This document shows positions 35,060 to 43,029 of a stretch of 57,930 nucleotides of DNA, piece after piece. The position numbers were made by a program, and so were the translations under genes. The notes below the pieces were generated by a model. That model had not been told where the DNA came from. It did no database searches and was given only the letters and a program-made list of their open reading frames with translations. How positions within the stretch are numbered: the first letter of the stretch is position 1; each line of letters opens with the position of its first letter. The DNA comes from Candidatus Uhrbacteria bacterium (GTDB lineage: Bacteria; Patescibacteriota; Patescibacteriia; UBA9934), in assembly GCA_943358395.1 (NCBI GenBank), contig CALRGY010000003.1:1-57930 (forward strand), written 5' to 3'.

Positions 35060-35760
35060 ACCGGCGTACGTTCAAGGTGGATTTCGGTGCCATGCGATTC
35101 CTGTTTCGCGGTGAGATGACGTCGACGAAGAAGTTCGAGTAACGCCAAAAAGCTTACCACAATTTCACGCGTGGTTCCGGCATGAGCAACAACGTCACGA
35201 AAACGAATGTTTGCCCGCGTTTCCAGTACTGCCTTTAATTCGTCGATGCGTTCTTCCACTGTCTTCGTTCGCTCTATCGATGTTTCTTGCAAAGTAAAGA
35301 ACGGCTCAAGGCGCTTCAGAATTGAACCAAATGCATCCCGCAATGCATGCATTGTTATATTCTTTGCTGGGCTAAACAATCGCACAACCTCTCGATTCTT
35401 CACCGCCGGCCGCACAAACATAGCGCGCACCCGGTACTGCTCGTCCAAAAGCGCCGCTGCTGCAACAAATTCTTGATAGAGTCGCAGCTGATCCTCCAGC
35501 TTTGCTACAGCAGCATCCTCTGCATCAATCTTCACATACGGCATCAATTCCCTACTCTTCAAATAGATCAATCGCGCGGCAATCACTAAAAAATCCGCAA
35601 GCTCATGGCTCGAAACCGCATGCGCTTCCATATACGCAAGATATTCGTCTGCCACATGCGCCAACGAAACCTTGGTCACCGGCAAATCCTTTTTCTCAAT
35701 CATCTGCAACAGCAGCGCCAACGGCCCAGAAAATTCCGCCTGATCAACCAAAAAAGACAT
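35056..35760 (-). CDS. scpA: segregation and condensation protein A
   Basis: Kleisin subunit that bridges SMC heads in chromosome condensation. The 234-residue protein starts MSFLVDQAEFSGPLALLLQMIEKKDLPVTKVS with the usual FxGPLxLLLxLIxKxxL pattern, then FLVIAARLIYLKSRELMP. The C-terminal winged-helix part ends near LALLELLRRRHLTAKQ. A TGC TACACT box ends 7 bases before the ATG, which predicts a leaderless mRNA. It begins the four-gene operon. Confidence 0.95.
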   Translation of the reverse strand: MSFLVDQAEFSGPLALLLQMIEKKDLPVTKVSLAHVADEYLAYMEAHAVSSHELADFLVIAARLIYLKSRELMPYVKIDAEDAAVAKLEDQLRLYQEFVAAAALLDEQYRVRAMFVRPAVKNREVVRLFSPAKNITMHALRDAFGSILKRLEPFFTLQETSIERTKTVEERIDELKAVLETRANIRFRDVVAHAGTTREIVVSFLALLELLRRRHLTAKQESHGTEIHLERTPV

Positions 35761-35767
35761 ATAAGAA

Positions 35768-35776
35768 AGTGTAGCA
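35768..35776 (-). promoter_or_regulatory. extended -10 promoter of the scpA operon
   Basis: TGC TACACT on the minus strand, 7 bases before the ATG. The -35 (TATCCA at 17 bases) is weak. The same TGC TACACT occurs before asnS and tuf. Confidence 0.6.
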
Positions 35777-35802
35777 AAAAAGCAGAGAAGTGGATATTTA
35801 CC

Positions 35803-35831
35803 TCGGCAGAATGAAGGCGGTCACTTACAAT
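35803..35831 (+). promoter_or_regulatory. promoter of the unknown plus-strand gene
   Basis: TCGGCA, 17-base spacer, TACAAT, then 9 bases to the ATG at 35841. Confidence 0.5.
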
Positions 35832-35840
35832 GCTCAATAT

Positions 35841-37241
35841 ATGTCAAAGCTCGAAATACCCCGCCAAGCCTCAAAAAACAAAGAAAAACTGCAGACGTTG
35901 GACGCAATATTTGAAGTTGGACCAGGAATACCCCTAGAGATCAAAAAGAACATCAAGAGCCTCATAAGAACCCTGGAACCATTTGAATCGCTTGCACAGG
36001 AAATGGCAGAGAGTCCCGATCCTGAGACACGAAGTGCCTTTCTCGCCATTCTTGAACAAAGTGGCACGCTCTCAGAAAAGTTCCTTACACAGTTTTCAGA
36101 AATCGCTGCAAGCCTCGCTAAATATGTCGAAACAGTGCGCTTTGGCACTGGTGCAACCGCAACACTTGAAACTCTCGATCGAGCACTCAATAGCGCCATT
36201 GTTCGCATGAAAAATAATGGACGGATCCTGGGCGAAAGAGTTGGTCATGAAATTGTACGATATGTCGTAATCATCCTTCATCAAACAAACATCGATACAC
36301 AAAATGAAAATGGATTCGCCGTGCATCAAAAAAAGCGAGTAGTACGGCATACTCCCGAGGAAGAAAAGAAAAGACGGGAGTATGTGGCACTTAGCGCGCT
36401 AGGGAAAGCAATGGTATACCCAAGGCAACGTCCAAACCCAGAGCGCAAAAACACCGACGATACATACACCTTCAAAGAAAAGGTTACACTCTTGCGGGAT
36501 ATTGATTTCCTGCCAGGGACCGGATTCCAGACTCAGATCGTCCTCCCATCCTCAAGCGTACTCCAAAAGATGCTCTTCGTAGACCTTGCCGTGCACGTCA
36601 TAAACAATCTTGATCCACTCTCTATTGCACGATTCAAAATGACATTCAACGGAGAAGAAATAACGGGAAATATTTCTCGTCTTGATGGCGACATTAATGC
36701 AAGCGGATGTCGCTTCCTCAAAATGCACGACGTACTGCGCGTTGCCGGGGTAGCAAACGCATCCTATTTTATCCAAGACGCAATCATTACCACCATGTTT
36801 ACTGCATGGGAACGTGGCATACTCCGTGAAATGCCCTACATCTCTGCAATACAGCGAGAAGAATCGATCGACACAACATCAGCGATCACTCTCGAAGAAT
36901 CTACCGGTGTCATAAAATCTCCACCGAGCACGGAATCAAATCTTCAACGAAACGAGGTCCTAAAAATAATCACACCACCATTAACACATCAAGAAAAACC
37001 AAGGTATATTAAAGGACAGCGGGAAGGCGTACGGAATATTTCCTGGATCACGGTCATGCGACGTTTCGCACAGATGGGAGTAACAATCAGTTATGAACGC
37101 CACCCAAAACTCACCTACAACGGAGAAACATACATCTACGTCAACAAACACGACGATGGAACCGATCGTCATACCAAACGCCTACGCGAAGCATTAGAGA
37201 AATTGAAAATACCAGAGAAAGATTTCTTGCGCGGTATCTAA
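35841..37241 (+). CDS. uncharacterised protein with possible HicA-like C-terminal domain
   Basis: A 466-residue protein I do not recognise as a whole. The first ~170 residues are helical and charged. A middle region includes a RRKNTDDTYTF-like stretch and the FNGEEITGNISRLDGDINASG segment. The last ~65 residues (WITVMRRFAQMGVTISYERHP ... LREALEKLKIPEKDFL) resemble a HicA-type double-stranded RNA-binding fold, with H in ERHP in the place of the HicA histidine. This is a weak, motif-level inference. Alternative starts are at 35811 and a GTG at 35790; the TACAAT box favours 35841. No antitoxin-like partner is adjacent. Confidence 0.6.
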   Translation: MSKLEIPRQASKNKEKLQTLDAIFEVGPGIPLEIKKNIKSLIRTLEPFESLAQEMAESPDPETRSAFLAILEQSGTLSEKFLTQFSEIAASLAKYVETVRFGTGATATLETLDRALNSAIVRMKNNGRILGERVGHEIVRYVVIILHQTNIDTQNENGFAVHQKKRVVRHTPEEEKKRREYVALSALGKAMVYPRQRPNPERKNTDDTYTFKEKVTLLRDIDFLPGTGFQTQIVLPSSSVLQKMLFVDLAVHVINNLDPLSIARFKMTFNGEEITGNISRLDGDINASGCRFLKMHDVLRVAGVANASYFIQDAIITTMFTAWERGILREMPYISAIQREESIDTTSAITLEESTGVIKSPPSTESNLQRNEVLKIITPPLTHQEKPRYIKGQREGVRNISWITVMRRFAQMGVTISYERHPKLTYNGETYIYVNKHDDGTDRHTKRLREALEKLKIPEKDFLRGI

Positions 37242-37242
37242 A

Positions 37243-37274
37243 AAATGAGGCTCATTGCTGAGCCTCATTTTTAT
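37243..37274. terminator. bidirectional terminator
   Basis: AAAATGAGGCTCA TTGC TGAGCCTCATTTTT between convergent genes. Confidence 0.92.
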
Positions 37275-37281
37275 ACTGTTC

Positions 37282-38151
37282 CTACATCGTCGCCGCCGCC
37301 TCCACCACAACCGTCCCCGTCATTTCTTCGTGATATCCACAGTGATAGGTATAAATCCCTGGGGTATCGAATCTGCGCACAAAGCTTTCTCCCGACTTCA
37401 TGGTTCCCGTTCCCCACGCATTATCATCTGCGGTTGCGGTATGGTTCACCGAATCATTATTCGTCCACTTCACTGTCTGACCAGCGGTGATTGTTGTGGT
37501 TGCATCGGCAGCCATCAACGAACCAAAGGCCATATCCTCAATAGGAATCCAGGTATAATTTGATAAGCTCTTATCGTCAGTGATCGAAGCCGTTCCACTC
37601 CACACACGACTCACAAAGAACGCTGCTCCCGATGCTGAATCTTGCACAATATCCGTGGTAAGTGACTCACCGATGGTGTAATTCGTAAAGAATCCATCAA
37701 GCACATCATCAATTGCCGTATTCCAACTTGCCCCGTACAACAAAACCGCAGTTGCTTCATCCGTCACCCACTGCAACGTGCCACCTTGATTCACGAAGTA
37801 TGTCTTTGGATCGGAATTGATCTTAATCATTTTACTTCCTGGTCTGTACGTCACGTTCCCTCCCATCTGAATTTTCGCCAATTCCGCGTCACTAATCGTC
37901 TTCACCGATGAGAAATCAAGTTCCCCAGTTTCTGCATCCGTATACCACGTTGCATATGTTTTTTCATTTGGAAACACATAACGGAACCCATCTTCACCCA
38001 TGTAGTACACCGCAGAGAATGACGTACCACGAATCAAATCACCAGGCTCCGCTGCCACCGTGCTTTCCGCATACACCAGCGCAAACGGCACTATGGAACC
38101 AAGAACACTCATTACCGTGAGTACCGACGCAAAACGGGAAAAAACATTCAT
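37282..38151 (-). CDS. secreted protein with cupredoxin domain
   Basis: A 289-residue protein. A signal peptide (about 1-28) is followed by a domain of about 150 residues (GDLIRGTSFSAVYYMGEDG, YVFPNEKTYATWY, GGNVTYRPGSKM) that I know as a recurring surface-protein domain in Patescibacteria. The C-terminal plastocyanin-like domain (about 200-285) has the full type 1 copper set: His237, Cys271, His274, Met277. Electron transfer or copper binding outside the cell is inferred. The paralogue directly upstream lacks this set. A long hairpin repeat separates the two. Confidence 0.88.
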   Translation of the reverse strand: MNVFSRFASVLTVMSVLGSIVPFALVYAESTVAAEPGDLIRGTSFSAVYYMGEDGFRYVFPNEKTYATWYTDAETGELDFSSVKTISDAELAKIQMGGNVTYRPGSKMIKINSDPKTYFVNQGGTLQWVTDEATAVLLYGASWNTAIDDVLDGFFTNYTIGESLTTDIVQDSASGAAFFVSRVWSGTASITDDKSLSNYTWIPIEDMAFGSLMAADATTTITAGQTVKWTNNDSVNHTATADDNAWGTGTMKSGESFVRRFDTPGIYTYHCGYHEEMTGTVVVEAAATM

Positions 38152-38164
38152 AAAAAAGACATGT

Positions 38165-38287
38165 AGGACTTCCTCATTTGAGGCTATTTTCGATGAACCA
38201 GGAGGAAATGTCGTGAAACGTACTTAACGGTACGTTGAACGACTTTCCGACGCAGTGAGTCGAAAAGAGACCAAATGGGAAAGGACT
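38165..38287. repeat. long hairpin repeat, copy 6
   Basis: Ends AGGACTTCCTCATTTG and CCAAATGGGAAAGGACT and centre CGTACTTAACGGTACG, between the two cupredoxin genes. Confidence 0.88.
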
Positions 38288-38293
38288 AAAAAA

Positions 38294-39142
38294 TTATTCT
38301 TCGATCACGGTGATTATACCAGTCACTTCTGGGTGGTAGCTATCGTAATAGGAATAATCACCTACCGCATCAAACCGATGTACAAACGATTCTCCCGGCT
38401 GCAACGTGCCAGTGCCCCAGCTATTATCATCAGCAGTTGCCGCGTGAACAACGGCGTCTGCATTGGTAAATCGCACCGTATTGCCGACAGAGATATAAAA
38501 TGTGCCGCCGTAAATTCCCGAGAGCGAATACGTCGTGATTCCTGCAAGTTCATTGCTCATAAAATTCACACGTGGTGGAACTTTCATGACCCAAGAAAAG
38601 TTTTGGCTAATTCCAGCCGTCTCCTCAAAAGTATTCGCGACAAATATCGTCGCATCCTTCAAAGGTACGTCGTTCAATACATCGCCGATAACATAATTCC
38701 CGAAGAATCCATCCGGAATATCGTCAATCTTCGACTGCCATGCCGATCCATAGAGTGCAGCTGCCATCTCTTCAGAAGGAACCCATCGCAATGTTCCGCC
38801 TTGCGTTACCATATACGTCTTCGGGTCACTAGCGATCTTCACCATCTTGCTTCCCGGTCGATACGTCACGTTTCCTCCCATTTGAATATCAGCAAGCTCA
38901 GCATCGCTGATCGTCTTTACCGTCGAAAAATCGGCATACCATGTAAAGTATGTTTTTTCATCGGGAAAGACATAACGCAGTCCATCCGGCGCCATGAAAT
39001 ACACGGACGAGAACGTGGTGCCACGAATAAGATCGTAAGCTTCTGCTGTTGTTTCAGTAGCATGAACAGGAGCAAGTGGCATAAGACCGATGATGAGACT
39101 CATCACTGCAAACGTCGACAAGAATCGTGATGATAATTTCAT
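38294..39142 (-). CDS. secreted cupredoxin-like protein with degenerate copper site
   Basis: A 282-residue paralogue of the protein at 37282-38151 with the same order: signal peptide, YDLIRGTTFSSVYFMAPDG surface domain, C-terminal cupredoxin fold. Of the four copper ligands only two His remain (His233 in VVHAAT and His270 in YHPE). The Cys position is Asp267 and the Met position Val273. It may be structural, bind another metal or be non-functional for electron transfer (inference). The start at 39142 is preferred to the ATG at 39166 because the latter overlaps a TGT TACAAT -10 box. Confidence 0.85.
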   Translation of the reverse strand: MKLSSRFLSTFAVMSLIIGLMPLAPVHATETTAEAYDLIRGTTFSSVYFMAPDGLRYVFPDEKTYFTWYADFSTVKTISDAELADIQMGGNVTYRPGSKMVKIASDPKTYMVTQGGTLRWVPSEEMAAALYGSAWQSKIDDIPDGFFGNYVIGDVLNDVPLKDATIFVANTFEETAGISQNFSWVMKVPPRVNFMSNELAGITTYSLSGIYGGTFYISVGNTVRFTNADAVVHAATADDNSWGTGTLQPGESFVHRFDAVGDYSYYDSYHPEVTGIITVIEE

Positions 39143-39164
39143 AGACGAAGAAAAATACTTGTTC

Positions 39165-39173
39165 ATTGTAACA
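39165..39173 (-). promoter_or_regulatory. extended -10 promoter of the cupredoxin-like gene
   Basis: TGT TACAAT on the minus strand, beside the stop codon of aspS, 22 bases before the ATG at 39142. Confidence 0.5.
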
Positions 39174-40487
39174 CTACGGTCTCAATCGCTGGACATCACG
39201 AGGAAAGATTGTTGCTTCTTTGACGTTGGATAATCCAAGAACATTTTGGGTTAATCGTTGCAAGCCAATGGCGAAGCCGCCTTCTGGAGGAATGCCGAAT
39301 TTGTGCATAGTGAGATAATCTTCGAAATCTTTTGGATCTAATCCTTTCTCCACAATCCGAGCAAGTTGTTCATCGTATCGATTGATGCGCATGCCTCCCG
39401 ACGTGATCTCACTTCCGAATCCGATGACGTCGAATGAAAGCGTGTTCTCAGGATTTGCTGGGTCGGGTTTTACATAGAACGCACGCTTTGTTGCTGGCCA
39501 ATCGGTAACAAAGACGAAGCCACAGTTGTGATGTTTCACCGACCACACTGTCGATAACCAGCGCTCTGCGGCTGGCGAAAGATCAGGCTCGTTTGTCTCA
39601 TCGATTCCTGCCTCGTCACGATACGCTTCGAGCGCCTGTTTCAAGGTGATTCGAGGAAATCGGTCGCCAAGTGGTGGCAATGTCACATCGAGCAGTTTGA
39701 TTTCGACGGCACATTCTTTCTCGACCGTCGCCATCATTTCTCGAATAACACCTTCCTCGACCTCCATCAATTCTTCCATATCCGTCACAAACCCCATCTC
39801 GAACTCGAATTGATTGAACTCGGTCAAATGCCGTGACGTCGCAAACTTTTCTGCGCGAAATGAATACGACAGTCCATAAACACCCTCGTAGACTCCCATC
39901 GTGATCTGTTTGTAGAGCTGTGCCGATTGCGTGAGCGTTGCTTCTCTTCCGTAATAATCGACCTTGAAAAATTCAGCACCGCCTTCACTTGCTGCACCAG
40001 AAAGCACAGGGAAAAAGATTTCCGTAAATCCTTGACGCTCCATGAACGATCGATAGCCATGAACAAGTGCGGCTTGCACGCGAAAAATTGCGCGCTGTTT
40101 TGGATGACGAAGGGTGATGACACGATTATCGAGCAAGGTATCGAGCTGAACATCGAGCACTGGCTTGCCGATTTCAACCGGTACAACGTCGATGACGGGC
40201 GAAAGGATTTCGAGTTTCTCGACCTGCATCTCCACTTCTTTCATCGACGGATCCTTCGATTTCTTCTCCACGATCTTGCCGGTGACAGATAGTACAGTTT
40301 CGACCTGAAGTCCTTTAAGCTGCTCAAGTTGTTCGGCGTTCAATACGGTCTGCGCCAAACCAGATCGATCACGAATAATCGCAAAACCAAATTTACTCAT
40401 GTCGCGCAAGCTATTAAGCCAACCTGCAATGGTTACTGTTTCGCCGAGCTTTGATGGGAGGTCTTTGATGAGTGTTCTGTTTTTCAT
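39174..40487 (-). CDS. aspS: aspartate--tRNA ligase, archaeal/eukaryotic type
   Basis: Charges tRNA with aspartate. The 437-residue protein has an N-terminal OB-fold (VTIAGWLNSLRDMSKFGFAIIRD) and class II motif 2 near FRAEKFATSRHLTEFNQFEFE. Motif 3 is GGFAIGLQRLTQNVLG, with Gln where Glu is usual before the conserved Arg. The large GAD insertion of bacterial AspRS is absent, so it is the compact archaeal-type enzyme. Because AsnRS is encoded next to it, it is probably discriminating (inference). The start at 40487 (MKNRTLIKDL) is preferred over a longer frame. It lies 26 bases after asnS in one operon. Confidence 0.93.
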   Translation of the reverse strand: MKNRTLIKDLPSKLGETVTIAGWLNSLRDMSKFGFAIIRDRSGLAQTVLNAEQLEQLKGLQVETVLSVTGKIVEKKSKDPSMKEVEMQVEKLEILSPVIDVVPVEIGKPVLDVQLDTLLDNRVITLRHPKQRAIFRVQAALVHGYRSFMERQGFTEIFFPVLSGAASEGGAEFFKVDYYGREATLTQSAQLYKQITMGVYEGVYGLSYSFRAEKFATSRHLTEFNQFEFEMGFVTDMEELMEVEEGVIREMMATVEKECAVEIKLLDVTLPPLGDRFPRITLKQALEAYRDEAGIDETNEPDLSPAAERWLSTVWSVKHHNCGFVFVTDWPATKRAFYVKPDPANPENTLSFDVIGFGSEITSGGMRINRYDEQLARIVEKGLDPKDFEDYLTMHKFGIPPEGGFAIGLQRLTQNVLGLSNVKEATIFPRDVQRLRP

Positions 40488-40513
40488 ACGTCGTATTGGT
40501 CCTATAAGTCTTA

Positions 40514-41821
40514 TTAGGGTGTTGATCGGTTCAGCATTCTTGGAAATGCGATGGTTTCGCGAATGTGGTGCACGCCGGTGATCCATCGAACCGTTCGTTC
40601 AAGCCCGATGCCGAATCCGGAGTGCGGCACACTTCCGTACTTTCGCGTGTTCAAGTACCACTCATACTCTGCTAACGGATAATTTCGATCAACAATTTCT
40701 TTTTTGAGCATCTCGTAACTCTCCTCACGCTGGCTGCCACCAATAATCTCTCTTCCCTCTTCTGGTGCAATCAGATCGGCACATCGCGCACGAAGTACGC
40801 CAGCATCATCGGTATACCGTTTCATGTAGAACGACTTAATCTCTGCGGGATAATCTTCGATGAACACCGGAAGCTTGTACGTATTCCCAAGGGCAATCTC
40901 CTCTTCCGTCGACATATCACCGAGAAGGTCGACGGGCTCGATCGTGAGTTTCTCGTCATGAAGAATCTTTTTCGCCTCGGAATGTTTCAAATGAACGAAT
41001 GACTCATTCACGATCCGTTCAAGGATCGTCGTGTCTCGCTCCAGAATCGCAAGCTCTTGTTTGCAGTGATCGAGGACATCTTTCACAATCCGCTTCACCA
41101 TCTTTTCTTGAATATCCATGTTCATCGCTTGATCGAAATACGCCATTTCTGCATCCATCATCCACAGTTCGCTCAAGTGATGACGCGTCTTGCTCTTCTC
41201 TGCGCGGAATACAGGACCAAAGTCGTACACCTTTCCAAAGCCCATAATCCCTGCCTCGCTATACAGCTGACCGGATTGGGAGAGATACTTTGGATCGCCG
41301 TAGTAATCGACCTGGAAAAGCTGCGTGGTATCTTCGCAACTTGTCGGCTGAATGATTGGAGTATCGAAACGAATGAATCCTTCTTCGTGAAAGAACTGTT
41401 CGATGCTAAAAAATACGCGATCGCGAATGCGTAACACTGCCCACGGCGTCTGCGATCGGAGATACAAGTCGCGATTCTCGAACAAGAATTCTGGACCATG
41501 TTCCTTCTTCCCGATCGGATAATCTTCCGGCGCAACGTGCACCATCGTGAACCCCGTTCCCTGAATCTCAAATCCCGATGGTGATCGGGGCTCTGCCTTC
41601 ACAATACCCTTCACTATCACCGATGACTCAATACGAACGCCCTGCAACGATTCCCACGCCGCGGCATCAATATCTTGTGGCGAATACACAACTTGTACTC
41701 TTCCAGAACCATCCCGAAATTGCAGAAAGTAAATCTTTCCACTCGATCTAAAGTTATACGCCCAGCCCTTCAGCTCAACTTCCTGCCCGACCATGGATGA
41801 GAGTTGTGAAATATATGTCAT
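40514..41821 (-). CDS. asnS: asparagine--tRNA ligase
   Basis: Class IIb synthetase that charges tRNA-Asn. The 435-residue protein has an N-terminal OB-fold (VELKGWAYNFRSSGKIYFLQFRDG), motif 2 near FRAEKSKTRHHLSELWMMDAE, and motif 3 SGFGIGLERTVRWITG. HIRETIAFPR at the end is typical of AsnRS. The ATG at 41821 follows the T tract of a terminator directly (TTTTTCTTTTTATG), with no Shine-Dalgarno. A T-box-like leader and a TGC TACACT promoter lie upstream. aspS follows. Confidence 0.95.
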   Translation of the reverse strand: MTYISQLSSMVGQEVELKGWAYNFRSSGKIYFLQFRDGSGRVQVVYSPQDIDAAAWESLQGVRIESSVIVKGIVKAEPRSPSGFEIQGTGFTMVHVAPEDYPIGKKEHGPEFLFENRDLYLRSQTPWAVLRIRDRVFFSIEQFFHEEGFIRFDTPIIQPTSCEDTTQLFQVDYYGDPKYLSQSGQLYSEAGIMGFGKVYDFGPVFRAEKSKTRHHLSELWMMDAEMAYFDQAMNMDIQEKMVKRIVKDVLDHCKQELAILERDTTILERIVNESFVHLKHSEAKKILHDEKLTIEPVDLLGDMSTEEEIALGNTYKLPVFIEDYPAEIKSFYMKRYTDDAGVLRARCADLIAPEEGREIIGGSQREESYEMLKKEIVDRNYPLAEYEWYLNTRKYGSVPHSGFGIGLERTVRWITGVHHIRETIAFPRMLNRSTP

Positions 41822-41902
41822 AAAAAGAAAAATTCGCCTGTACAGAACCACAATGGAATCATTATGGAGCTATACGGGCGAAGTTACTCGCGGTGCCACC
41901 GT
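41822..41902 (-). promoter_or_regulatory. T-box-like riboswitch: antiterminator and terminator of asnS
   Basis: On the minus strand the antiterminator reads ACGG-TGGCACC-GCGA, then a short loop, TTCGC and CCGT. This gives helices ACGG/CCGT and GCGA/TCGC around the canonical UGGNACC bulge (41892-41898). The variable base is C, which pairs with the G73 discriminator of tRNA-Asn. The overlapping terminator pairs TTCGCC.GTA (41872-41882) with TAC.GGCGAA (about 41833-41843) and is followed by TTTTTC. The specifier loop of Stem I is not resolved. Known family: T-box leaders sense uncharged tRNA. Confidence 0.8.
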
Positions 41903-41916
41903 ACTTTTCCGTCAAC

Positions 41917-42024
41917 AGCTTTTGGCCGATTTTCGATTCACTCGTCAGAAATTTGCTCAACGTACCGCGAAGTACGCCTCGCAAATTTCCTTCCTCGTTC
42001 ATCGAAACTCGTCGCAAGATCTGT
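41917..42024. repeat. long hairpin repeat, copy 7, in the asnS leader
   Basis: Centre CGTACCGCGAAGTACG with inner arms GAAATTTGC/GCAAATTTC and outer TTTTCGATTCA/GTTCATCGAAA. The far ends are degraded compared with the other copies. It lies inside the predicted asnS leader, upstream of the antiterminator. Confidence 0.8.
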
Positions 42025-42113
42025 CGCCGGACTCGTTTCTATTTTATCGATCACCGAATCCAAAAGTTGTTTGCTTTTGGCGCGCGCTGTCACGGCGTGC
42101 AGTCAGTAGAGGG

Positions 42114-42142
42114 AGTGTAGCACGGGAACCTGATCCTTTGAA
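42114..42142 (-). promoter_or_regulatory. asnS-aspS promoter
   Basis: TTCAAA, 17-base spacer ending TGC, TACACT (extended -10). The -35 lies in one arm of the inverted repeat TGATCCTTTGA/TCAAAGGATCA. The predicted leader is about 290 bases. Confidence 0.6.
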
Positions 42143-42194
42143 GGGGTGATGGACTGACTCTGCCGTCGCCCCTCCCAATCCACTCAAAGGATCA
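42131..42194. repeat. inverted repeat after recO
   Basis: Perfect 11-base arms TGATCCTTTGA and TCAAAGGATCA with an inner GGGG/CCCC stem. There is no T tract in the recO direction. It may end the recO transcript or act as an operator over the asnS -35. Confidence 0.6.
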
Positions 42195-42234
42195 ATGCAG
42201 TTTTTCAGTGTAATCCCCAAACCAAACAATGTCT

Positions 42235-43029
42235 TTATACCGCCACTGGCACTGCCAACACTCCTGTCCAAAACGGCATCACCATTTCTCCGGGCACGTG
42301 ATACACATACACATCGTGCACGCATTGCACAAAATCCTCAACCTGATTACCGATCAATGGAAGGCGCATGAGAGATTCGTACGTTTCGTCGCGCCCAATG
42401 CGCATTAACGTAACGATCTCTTCGTTCATCGGTCGCGCCGAAAACCAATCTTCGGGGCTCGTTTGCACACAATCCGAACAGACCAATCCGCCCCGCCCGC
42501 CGTGCCAACGAAATGAAAGCGGAAGAACGTTTTTTCGACACGCAAGGCAATCGTGGAGCTCGACGCCGTATCCCAATCTACTTAACAAGCGAAGGATTGT
42601 TGCACCAAGAACAAAGGCACTTCGCGTATTATGCAGCGAAACTTGTGCGTTAAGAAAACGGACAAGACCAATCACATCATCGAACAATTCTGGATCCGCA
42701 AGGTCTGGCCGAATTGCCTTTGCGAGCATAGCGAATAACGTTTGCGTAAACATCCGATGTTCAAGATTCGTCTGAATCCGATCAAAAACCTCGCGGCGTT
42801 CAACGCCAATAACAGTCGTTGATCGCGCACTTTTAACAATCTCAAGATCCACAACAGCAAAAGGCTCCAAATGCGCCGCAAGTTTTGCTCTCGGTTTTTG
42901 CGCACCCCGCCCTACAAACTCAATCAATCCATAATCGGGGGTCAGTGCGCTATACCAGCGATCAGACTCTCTCCACGCCGATGATGTCAGCACGATTGCA
43001 GTGGTTTTTAATGCTGACCACATACTCAT
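42235..43029 (-). CDS. recO: DNA repair protein RecO
   Basis: Helps RecA load on single-stranded DNA in RecF-pathway repair. The 264-residue protein has an N-terminal OB-fold (TTAIVLTSSAWRESDRWYSALTPDYGLIEFVGRGAQKPRAKL, positions about 9-50). A helical part follows, and a C-terminal zinc finger with CLAC (about residue 161) and CSDC (about residue 184). The ATG overlaps the ruvX stop (ATGA). It is the last gene of the adk operon. Confidence 0.93.
   Translation of the reverse strand: MSMWSALKTTAIVLTSSAWRESDRWYSALTPDYGLIEFVGRGAQKPRAKLAAHLEPFAVVDLEIVKSARSTTVIGVERREVFDRIQTNLEHRMFTQTLFAMLAKAIRPDLADPELFDDVIGLVRFLNAQVSLHNTRSAFVLGATILRLLSRLGYGVELHDCLACRKNVLPLSFRWHGGRGGLVCSDCVQTSPEDWFSARPMNEEIVTLMRIGRDETYESLMRLPLIGNQVEDFVQCVHDVYVYHVPGEMVMPFWTGVLAVPVAV

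Noticed and set aside
42000..42060. AAC triplets in the asnS leader as the T-box specifier codon
   Set aside because: AAC occurs in GAAACGAG and in GATGAACG, but the latter is also part of the hairpin-repeat family, and I could not fold a convincing Stem I by eye.
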